A stretch of DNA of 13,641 nucleotides from Candidatus Odinarchaeota archaeon (GTDB lineage Archaea > Asgardarchaeota > Baldrarchaeia > Baldrarchaeales > DXJG01). The notes below the pieces were generated by a model. That model was not told the DNA's origin and ran no database searches. It saw only the letters and a list, made by a program, of their open reading frames with translations. A program made the translations under genes and the position numbers. Shown here in pieces: positions 1 through 6,471 of the stretch. The first letter of the stretch is position 1. Every line of letters starts with the position of its first letter. Where the stretch lies: NCBI GenBank assembly GCA_021158895.1, contig JAGGSW010000129.1, positions 1 through 13,641 of the forward strand. Reading direction: 5' to 3'.

Positions 1-3000
1 ACGGCCGTATTTCGTAATTTTATATGTTTGCGGACCAACTTTTTTCACTAGTGGATTTTCCCAAAGATCTGTTCTTGTCAACTCCTGGCATATCTCTTCT
101 ACAACATTTTCTACAAGTTTTAAGTCTTTTGCTATTTCATTAACTGATGCTATTTCGTACTCAGCCAATTTCAGACATATTAACAATTTCAGTGGTGATC
201 TTCTAATTTTTTCTAGATCCTTGGGAAAATCTATTTTCGGAGAAACTGATTTGTCTAGATTTTTTGGTATTTGGTTAATGACTTTTAATTCCTGAAGTCC
301 TGTAAATATGTGTGTTTGTGTAGGTGATTGAATGTGCCTTTTTAGCTTTTCCACTTCATTTAAACTAAAGATCCTAACTGGAAGATGGTGGCCATTAAGG
401 TATCTTTCAGCTGTTTCCTTATTTTTATCACTCATTAAAAGTATTACTTCCTTACCGCCTCTTTTTTTAGCCTCTCTTACTAATTCTAAAACCCTACCTA
501 AAAACTCATACTTACTTTGTATCTTGTGTATTATTGTTATATGTTGCTCGTTAATTGTGGAAAGTATAAATGGATCATCATCAGGTATGCAAAGTTCATC
601 AAGTAATCCTGTAAGTTTTTGTTCAATAGCGTTCTGGTTTACGTGCTTAAAATTTTTTGTATATATGTTCGAAAAATGTTTTATGTTGTTTTTTCTAATC
701 TCACTGACTGATACTTTGGGTATGCTAAATTCTAATGTTCTGATTCGGTAAGGATATGGAAAATTGGGATGTAGGATGATAGCTTCTCTTTTCGGTAAAA
801 TTCTTAAATACTTTTCCTGATTTTCATTTAGATTCATATATTTAGCTACGATGTGCGAATCTGTTTGGGTTCTAAATGCAATTTTTACTAAAGTGTTTGC
901 TAGAATGTGTTCACTTATTATTGGTCTTACTGCTGAGAATATTAATCCCTGACCAGTTGCTCTTTCAAGCATGATCATATCTTCTATGGGCGTTCCTTCT
1001 ATCGTAGTTTTCTTAACTAACAATTGTGGTACAAGGAATTGTGCTTCTTCAACTACTATTAAATGTTTTAAGTCTTCTTGTAATCCTCTACGTAGCGCTG
1101 CATCGAAGAAGTATTTAACAAGAATATTCATAAGCAGTCTAGCATCATCTCTTGTTCCTTTAAGCCTAACCTTACTTAAATCTATAATTACTTTCTTATC
1201 CAATAAATTATCAAAATTGACATTAGGTGGGTTTGTGAAAATTTCCCCAAGAGGGGGTTTTGTTAACTTGTCTAACCTATTCTTTAAAGCTTCTATTGTT
1301 GCAGATACCGTGGGTATGTTTTTCTGCCATTTATCTTGAAGAACATCTAATTCCCTATAAAGACCCCTAAAATTTCTCTTCTTCGGATCAATGATAACCT
1401 TTGTTAATGCTTCTCTTAGCACTCTTTCCATTTGTAACGACAATTGTGTTTCATGGGCTTCGAACATAGATGAGTAAATTTCTCTTATTATTGAAAAAAG
1501 TTTATGTGCGTGTTCTTCAGGATCAGCACCCATAGGATCAAATAAATTAACATAAAGCGGGGCATAATCTGTTAAAGGTCTTAAAACAAGTATTGGTTGA
1601 TCAATGATCTTTATTAATCCTGCATATTCACCCTTCCAATCAAACACAACCCATCCAACGTCTGGTCTCAACTTAGATAGTTCATACAGTAGCTTTTGTA
1701 TGCACCTTGTTTTTCCAAACCCAGTTTGTCCGATTACCGCCATATGCATAGTTAAATCTTTGGGAGTTATCCCGATATTGAAGATTTCTTTATCTAAGTA
1801 CAAAACTTTTCCTAGGATCAAAGGTCCTGTGACTAATGATTTAGGTGGGATCTCGAAGGTAGCAGTTTCAACACTTGTTGCAGATGTTGGGAAAGGTTTT
1901 TCTGGTAAATGCAGATATGCTGCCAATCGAAAACTCGATGCTAGAGTCGTTTTACCACCTCTGAGTGGTAATTTAAAAATTATTCTTCCGATATTTTTCT
2001 GTACTTCACTAGCTTTCAAAACCCTGATTTTCACCGTTGATGTTTGACCACCATAGATATTAAGAAGTGCTGTTTTCAATTTTTGTGTTTCAATAAAAAC
2101 TCTATCTTTTTCTTCGCCTAGAACTATAGCATACGCCTGTACCTTCCATTCTCCTGTTTTTTTGCTCATCTCTATTTTTTCTAAATATTCTTCTTCAATC
2201 TTAATAGCGTCATGTTTCGCTTTTAAATCAGTTTTTTCTTTACTTTTCTCCTTAAGTTCCTTATAGGCGGCTCTTATTCTATGTTCATCTATTTTTTTCC
2301 CTATTAACTGTTTTAATCCTCTACTTGGTCTTAATGTGAATATTATTGTTATTTTACTTTTCATTTCAATCAGACACTGGATTAAATTATCTGTCTGAGT
2401 TTTTTTGCTTAATGCCTTAATTTCAGGTATACCTGAAATTTCCAAAACAGTCAAGTATATCCTTCCGTCTTCGTTAGTAACTGCCAACATTTCTTTTTCT
2501 TTTTTCATTTCGTATATTTTTCCACCAACCGGGCTCCAAATGGCTTCTACGAGTTCCTTATCGTTTAAGTTTCTGAATTTAACTTCTCCGTAGACGGATT
2601 GAAAAGCCGAACATACTTTACTTCCCTCAACAATCGTTTCTGTCTCAGATGTATTCTTTCCCTCACAAACAACATAAAATCTGAGTTTTATAACCCCGTT
2701 TTTAGATGATATCTCAAAAGCAATGCAAGTTTTATCTGAGAGATTTCTGTTCAGCGACATCAAATAGGAGTATTGATAAATTTTCTTGTGGATATTCTCG
2801 AGGTGTTTTAAGTTCATTTCACGTCGTTGTTCTTCACTGATAATAACTCTTGGCATATTTACCACCTCATTACATGTTAGAATTATTTTACTTTTTCTTC
2901 GCCTAACAATTGCACATGGCCCTCTGATTTCCAACGTCTTTATATTATATGTCCTTAAGTCCCTAATAACTGTTAGAACTATGAGAATTATGATAATTGT

Positions 3001-3201
3001 CATAGATATGGACCAAAAATCAAAAACTGAAGCTAATTCTAAATTAAATTGTAAATTCAAGAGTTCAAATAATGAAAGAACTGTATTTCTTCTTATAAAA
3101 GAGTTGAGTAACATAATGAGGAGCATTGAAATGAAACTTAACATAAAAAAGACTTTTTTCCTTATATCAGTAGTGGTATCTTCTACTTCTCTTCTAGCCA
3201 T
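1..3201 (-). CDS. Membrane-anchored HerA/VirB4-type ATPase, CedB/TedB-like (partial, C-terminus beyond left edge)
   Basis: The frame is open from an ATG at 3201 to the window edge (1067 residues, no stop seen). Two hydrophobic segments (about residues 17-36 and 62-79) predict an N-terminal membrane anchor with the rest in the cytoplasm. A charged helical region precedes the ATPase core. Walker A is GQTGFGKT at residues 491-498 (bases 1731-1708). Walker B is LIVVEEA at 714-720, with acidic pair E718/E719. A following segment (ERATGQGLIFSAVRP) looks like the HerA-type sensor/arginine region. The visible end resembles a winged helix. FtsK/HerA-superfamily enzymes pump DNA or protein. With the VirB2-like pilin gene 52 bases upstream, the closest known analogue is CedB/TedB of archaeal DNA exchange, which is an inference. 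It is longer than I remember for CedB. An in-frame ATG at 2856 has a better SD (GAGGTGGT) but would drop both membrane segments. An integrated-element ATPase is the alternative. Confidence 0.8.
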   Translation of the reverse strand, partial: MARREVEDTTTDIRKKVFFMLSFISMLLIMLLNSFIRRNTVLSLFELLNLQFNLELASVFDFWSISMTIIIILIVLTVIRDLRTYNIKTLEIRGPCAIVRRRKSKIILTCNEVVNMPRVIISEEQRREMNLKHLENIHKKIYQYSYLMSLNRNLSDKTCIAFEISSKNGVIKLRFYVVCEGKNTSETETIVEGSKVCSAFQSVYGEVKFRNLNDKELVEAIWSPVGGKIYEMKKEKEMLAVTNEDGRIYLTVLEISGIPEIKALSKKTQTDNLIQCLIEMKSKITIIFTLRPSRGLKQLIGKKIDEHRIRAAYKELKEKSKEKTDLKAKHDAIKIEEEYLEKIEMSKKTGEWKVQAYAIVLGEEKDRVFIETQKLKTALLNIYGGQTSTVKIRVLKASEVQKNIGRIIFKLPLRGGKTTLASSFRLAAYLHLPEKPFPTSATSVETATFEIPPKSLVTGPLILGKVLYLDKEIFNIGITPKDLTMHMAVIGQTGFGKTRCIQKLLYELSKLRPDVGWVVFDWKGEYAGLIKIIDQPILVLRPLTDYAPLYVNLFDPMGADPEEHAHKLFSIIREIYSSMFEAHETQLSLQMERVLREALTKVIIDPKKRNFRGLYRELDVLQDKWQKNIPTVSATIEALKNRLDKLTKPPLGEIFTNPPNVNFDNLLDKKVIIDLSKVRLKGTRDDARLLMNILVKYFFDAALRRGLQEDLKHLIVVEEAQFLVPQLLVKKTTIEGTPIEDMIMLERATGQGLIFSAVRPIISEHILANTLVKIAFRTQTDSHIVAKYMNLNENQEKYLRILPKREAIILHPNFPYPYRIRTLEFSIPKVSVSEIRKNNIKHFSNIYTKNFKHVNQNAIEQKLTGLLDELCIPDDDPFILSTINEQHITIIHKIQSKYEFLGRVLELVREAKKRGGKEVILLMSDKNKETAERYLNGHHLPVRIFSLNEVEKLKRHIQSPTQTHIFTGLQELKVINQIPKNLDKSVSPKIDFPKDLEKIRRSPLKLLICLKLAEYEIASVNEIAKDLKLVENVVEEICQELTRTDLWENPLVKKVGPQTYKITKYGR

Positions 3202-3221
3202 AAATATTACCCTTAACTACG

Positions 3222-3230
3222 CTTTTATAG
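3222..3230 (-). promoter_or_regulatory. Possible internal TATA box for the HerA/VirB4-like ATPase
   Basis: The minus strand reads CTATAAAAG about 25 bases before the ATG at 3201, the spacing expected for a leaderless archaeal transcript. Only a weak SD-like AAGGGT lies between. The ATPase could therefore be expressed separately from the pilin gene as well as by read-through. Confidence 0.35.
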
Positions 3231-3253
3231 AGTTAAAAGTTTGAATGACATCA

Positions 3254-3499
3254 TTAAGGCATGATCATTGATGGAAGCTTTAAGGTGGCTAAAAATTTAA
3301 TTATTATCGCTAAAATAATGCCATAAAGAAGCAACCGTTTACCTCCATTTGGGTCAAAGCGGGAAAGCCACATAATGCAACCAACAATGATAGTTATAAT
3401 TGCAGCAATGTTTCCAATGAAGATTAAAACTCTTAATACTTCTTCAAACCTATTCGCAATATATTCCATAAAGTATTGGGCATCTCTTTCAATTACCAC
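3254..3499 (-). CDS. Small two-helix membrane protein, VirB2/CedA1/TedC-like pilin candidate
   Basis: This 81-residue protein has an amphipathic N-terminus (1-23), a hydrophobic helix (24-46), a short polar and basic loop (47-55, RFDPNGGKR) and a second hydrophobic helix (56-73). Two helices joined by a small Gly/Lys/Arg loop is the architecture of VirB2/TrbC-type conjugative pilins and of the archaeal Ced/Ted pilins related to them. No cleavable signal peptide is obvious. The start is GTG; no other ATG, GTG or TTG lies between it and the upstream in-frame stop TAG at 3517-3515. An in-frame ATG at 3469 is an alternative that would remove ten residues. It lies 52 bases upstream of the ATPase gene on the same strand, so the two probably form an operon. 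The family call rests on layout and context, because such short proteins give weak sequence signals. Confidence 0.6.
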   Translation of the reverse strand: MVIERDAQYFMEYIANRFEEVLRVLIFIGNIAAIITIIVGCIMWLSRFDPNGGKRLLLYGIILAIIIKFLATLKLPSMIMP

Positions 3500-3526
3500 A
3501 TTTAACCCATTTATCTAGTTCGGATT

Positions 3527-3538
3527 AAAATATTTAAA
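3527..3538 (-). promoter_or_regulatory. TATA box of the pilin-ATPase unit
   Basis: The minus strand reads TTTAAATATTTT preceded by a G-rich triplet. Its centre is about 34 bases before the GTG start, so transcription would begin about 8 bases before it. The mRNA would be almost leaderless, which fits the lack of a ribosome binding site. Confidence 0.5.
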
Positions 3539-3550
3539 CCACAACATCAA

Positions 3551-3573
3551 AATAATTCCGTGATAGAATTATT
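3551..3573. repeat. Perfect 8-bp inverted repeat in the pilin upstream region
   Basis: AATAATTC (3551-3558) and GAATTATT (3566-3573) are exact reverse complements separated by seven bases. The element sits 13 bases upstream of the pilin TATA box and at the beginning of the divergent short frame. It could be an operator for either side. Confidence 0.4.
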
Positions 3574-3942
3574 CTATTAAAAGTAAGCGACGACCTAATT
3601 AATATTTACGAGAGGGTAACAGGAGACATCGTCTCCGTCGTTCCAATAACCATGCAAGATATAACTCCGTACATTGACAATATCCATCATATCAACAGCA
3701 TAATGCAACCTTGGCTAATGACCAGCGCACCAGTCGTAGGTGTTGCAACTACAGCAAGATCTCCTGTTCCGCACCCTAGAACGGGAGCAAACTATGTCTT
3801 AGGATTAGAACAAGCAACTAGATTTTGCATAGAAGTAGTAAAGGAGTTTACTAGTAGAAACTGTAAGTTCTATGATGAGGAGGAATTCAAAAAACTCACA
3901 AAACTACACGGAGATATGAGCAAAATCTTCAGAAAAATCTAA
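3556..3942 (+). pseudogene. Short unidentified frame, possibly a decayed gene
   Basis: The frame is open from 3556 (in-frame stop TAA at 3553-3555) to a stop at 3940-3942. The first ATG is at 3652 and would give 96 residues. The 32 codons before it also look protein-like (LKVSDDLINIYERVTGDIV) but contain no ATG, GTG or TTG, and no SD precedes the ATG. The translated core (PVVGVATTAR, then GANYVLGLEQA) is faintly reminiscent of RraA-type proteins, where a Gly-x-Ala-x-Thr strand follows an N-terminal helix, but the frame is about half that family's length. The RraA comparison is a weak guess. An intact small gene starting at 3652 is the alternative. It faces the pilin unit on one side and converges with the ATP synthase gene on the other. 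Confidence 0.35.
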
Positions 3943-4005
3943 AACTAATTTAAATGTAATAATCCGTTTACGATTTAAAGTAAATGTAAATTTATGGTAA
4001 AGTAG

Positions 4006-5448
4006 TTATCCTGTGTACTTGTAGCGTCCCGTTTTTCTGGCCCACTCAATAGTTTCTGGGTCTATTCGTTTCATTTCTGCTGGCTCTATCATAGATAGCA
4101 AGTCCCATGCTAGATCCAGAGTGTCATCAAATGTTCTATTTTCAAATTCGCCTTGATTTATAAATCGTCTTTCAAATTCATCCGCAAATTGTAGAAACTT
4201 TCTATCTCTTTCGGTCAAAGCTTCTTCACCCACTACTTCGACAAGTTCACGTAAGTCACAGCCTTCACTATAAGCGTAGTAAAGCTGATCGCTTACTTCT
4301 CTGTGGTCAAATCTTGTAAGGCCTTCGCCTATTCCTTCTTTCATTAGTCTAGAAAGACTGGGACGAGGATCTATTGGCGGATAGATACCCTTACGATGGA
4401 GAGCTCTATCAAGAATAAGCTGCCCTTCTGTTATATAACCACTAAGATCAACTACGGGATGCGTAATGTCGTCATGCGGCATTGTGAGGATCGGCATTTG
4501 AGTAATTGTCCCCTTTCGGCCATGAATTCTTCCTGCTCTTTCATATATCGTAGCAAGGTCAGTATAAAGATAGCCTGGATAACCACGACGCCCGGGTACC
4601 TCTTCTCTTGCTGCTGATATTTCTCGCAGTGCCTCTGCATAATTTGTGATATCTGTCAATATAACCAATATATGATAATCTTGGGTATATGCTAAATATT
4701 CCGCTGTCGTTAGGGCAATTCGTGGAGTTATAAGCCTCTCTATGGCCGGGTCGTTTGCCAGATTCAAAAACAATACTGTATGCTCTAATGCTCCAGTTTC
4801 TTTAAAGTTCTGATAGAAGTATGTTGCTTCTTCTTGGGTGATGCCCATAGCTGCAAATACTATAGCGAATTCTTCCTCTTTTCCAGGGACTGTTGCTTGT
4901 CTTGTTATTTGTGCTGCTATTCTATTGTGCGGTAATCCACTGCCCGAAAATAATGGCAGTTTTTGTCCTCTTACTAGTGTGTTCATACCATCTATTACCG
5001 ACAAACCTGTTTGTATTGGTTCTCGAGGATATTCTCTTGCATAGGGATTTATGGGTGATCCGTGGATATCCCAGTAGTCTTCTGGTATTGGAGGTGGCTG
5101 ATGATCTAACGGTCGACCTGATCCGTCAAGCACACGGCCCAGCAAATCTGTAGAGACTGGTAGTTTCAGTGTGGTTCCAGTGAATCTCACGGTGGTTTTA
5201 GATGTGTCTAATCCGTGAGTTCCTTCGAATACCTGAACTACGGCAAAGTTTTTTGTAACTTCTAATACAGTTCCACGACGTTTTTCACCATCTGGAGTTT
5301 CTACCTCTACTACTTCCCCGTAAGCCACATCTCTTATTTTTTCTATAAAGAGTAGAGGTCCTGCTACTTCTGTCACGGTTTTATACTCGATCTTTGTGTG
5401 AGGATCTTCAACTATTTGCTTTGCAAGGTTACGACTATGTTCTGACAA
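4006..5448 (-). CDS. atpB: A-type ATP synthase subunit B
   Basis: This 480-residue protein has the normal length for the non-catalytic B subunit of archaeal A1A0 ATP synthase. B alternates with catalytic subunit A in the peripheral hexamer at the cytoplasmic face of the membrane. The P-loop position holds the degenerate SGSGLPHN (168-175) typical of B subunits, with no Walker lysine. The ATP synthase signature PPIDPRPSLS is at 357-366. The start is TTG at 5448, backed by a strong SD (GAGGTGAA, 5462-5455) seven to eight bases away; an upstream in-frame ATG is closed by a TGA. Archaeal genes for subunits A, B and D normally sit together, but here non-coding DNA flanks it upstream and a convergent fragment downstream. 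Identity is secure from sequence. Confidence 0.97.
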   Translation of the reverse strand: MSEHSRNLAKQIVEDPHTKIEYKTVTEVAGPLLFIEKIRDVAYGEVVEVETPDGEKRRGTVLEVTKNFAVVQVFEGTHGLDTSKTTVRFTGTTLKLPVSTDLLGRVLDGSGRPLDHQPPPIPEDYWDIHGSPINPYAREYPREPIQTGLSVIDGMNTLVRGQKLPLFSGSGLPHNRIAAQITRQATVPGKEEEFAIVFAAMGITQEEATYFYQNFKETGALEHTVLFLNLANDPAIERLITPRIALTTAEYLAYTQDYHILVILTDITNYAEALREISAAREEVPGRRGYPGYLYTDLATIYERAGRIHGRKGTITQMPILTMPHDDITHPVVDLSGYITEGQLILDRALHRKGIYPPIDPRPSLSRLMKEGIGEGLTRFDHREVSDQLYYAYSEGCDLRELVEVVGEEALTERDRKFLQFADEFERRFINQGEFENRTFDDTLDLAWDLLSMIEPAEMKRIDPETIEWARKTGRYKYTG

Positions 5449-5454
5449 AGGGAA

Positions 5455-5462
5455 TTCACCTC
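5455..5462 (-). promoter_or_regulatory. Strong SD site that fixes a TTG start for atpB
   Basis: GAGGTGAA on the minus strand matches the archaeal 16S tail and sits about seven bases before TTG at 5448. Confidence 0.75.
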
Positions 5463-5769
5463 ATAAATGTGTACATAATCCCGACGCCATCTAACTATGT
5501 ATATGCATGCAGAATGTTCTTACCAATACCATAAATAAATATGTTTGGTTAACATGCATATGATGAATATTTTTCCTAGAATCCTTTTTATCCGAACGTC
5601 CCTTATATTGTGGTATTTAACCTATATTTTCTACATTCTCGATTAAATTTTGAAAACTATTAATAAGTTCTTCTCTTTTTGATCATTAGCTTTTATCACC
5701 CTTAAAATAAAATCAAAGTGAAACCCCTTTAATACAAAAGTAATGTGAAGTCGCAATTTTTCATCTTGC
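5463..5769. other. Non-coding gap between nrdG and atpB, with candidate atpB promoters
   Basis: No convincing gene or structured RNA is visible in this AT-rich stretch. On the minus strand two TATA-like elements precede atpB: GCATATACATAG (5506-5495) and AACATATTTATTTAT (5545-5531 region). The nearer one would give a leader of about 27 bases. An exact 9-bp inverted repeat, ATATGCATG (5501-5509) and CATGCATAT (5553-5561), brackets the farther box. A minus-strand T-rich run at about 5713-5703 could end nrdG transcription. Confidence 0.45.
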
Positions 5770-6468
5770 TTATGATCTTATTTTAATTTTTAAATTATAC
5801 ATCTCGCTTAACTTTCCGACCAAGTCGTAAATTACATCATTTTTAGGTGGCTTTAACCATTTTGGAGTATTCTCCGTGGGTCTAAAGAACTGTATTACCC
5901 AAAGAGGTGGGTCTATTTTCGATAATCTTTCAGCAATCTTATGTAGGTCCTCTAAAGTTATTATCGGTTCTACTACCGTTGTTCTTACCTCGAAGCTTAT
6001 ACATTGGTCCTTCAAAATATTTATTGTTTCCATCACCCTTTCATGAGCTTTCATTCCAGTTATATGCTGATATTTCTCTTGCGGAGCTTTGTAGTCGACT
6101 GCCACTTCTGCTATATCAAACTTTAGGAGTTTCCTTACTACTTGAGGCCTTGTACCATTAGTGTCTATTGCAATCTTTTTACCACATTCTTGAACAATCT
6201 TTGCAGCTTCTAATAATCCTTTTTCTTGTAACGTAGGTTCACCGCCAGTAAATTTTACTACTCCAATAGCCCAATTGTTTTTCACTCGATTCAGAAATTT
6301 TTTTCTAGTTAAAGGAATCTCTTGAGTAAACTGAGGATAATTTTGACAATATATACATCGCATATTACAATTTGACAGAAAGTAAAGAGAGCATGCATCA
6401 GTTCTGCAATCTATAAGGCTTAGAGGGATATATGAAAAAATTTTAAGTAAAAATTGTGTAGTCTTCAT
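5770..6468 (-). CDS. nrdG: Anaerobic ribonucleotide reductase activating protein (radical SAM)
   Basis: The 232-residue protein is a radical SAM enzyme. C34, C38 and C41 form the CxxxCxxC motif that binds the 4Fe-4S cluster, GGEP at 75-78 is the usual SAM-contact motif, and IDTNGT at 101-106 follows. It would cleave S-adenosylmethionine to install the glycyl radical on NrdD. Only three bases separate the nrdD stop from its ATG, so the two are translated from one mRNA. It is longer than the classical bacterial NrdG (about 155 residues) and resembles the longer pyruvate formate-lyase-activase-like form often paired with archaeal and thermophile NrdD. Substrate assignment depends on the neighbour as much as on sequence. 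Two further N-terminal cysteines (C21, C26) are of unknown role. Confidence 0.88.
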   Translation of the reverse strand: MKTTQFLLKIFSYIPLSLIDCRTDACSLYFLSNCNMRCIYCQNYPQFTQEIPLTRKKFLNRVKNNWAIGVVKFTGGEPTLQEKGLLEAAKIVQECGKKIAIDTNGTRPQVVRKLLKFDIAEVAVDYKAPQEKYQHITGMKAHERVMETINILKDQCISFEVRTTVVEPIITLEDLHKIAERLSKIDPPLWVIQFFRPTENTPKWLKPPKNDVIYDLVGKLSEMYNLKIKIRS

Positions 6469-6471
6469 GCT

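Noticed and set aside
332..3244. Several plus-strand open frames of 60-150 codons across this stretch
   Set aside because: They lie opposite the continuous ATPase frame, which carries intact Walker motifs; their translations are low-complexity and Ser/Leu-rich with no domain pattern.
3622..3636. GGAGAC-ATC-GTCTCC hairpin
   Set aside because: A perfect 6-bp inverted repeat, but it lies within the coding-like short frame and has no T-run or promoter context.
4396..5153. Short frames on both strands inside atpB
   Set aside because: They overlap a fully conserved ATP synthase gene in other frames and have no SD or family features.
5560..5566. ATGATGA resembling a C box of a C/D guide RNA
   Set aside because: No CTGA D box occurs at a suitable distance downstream.
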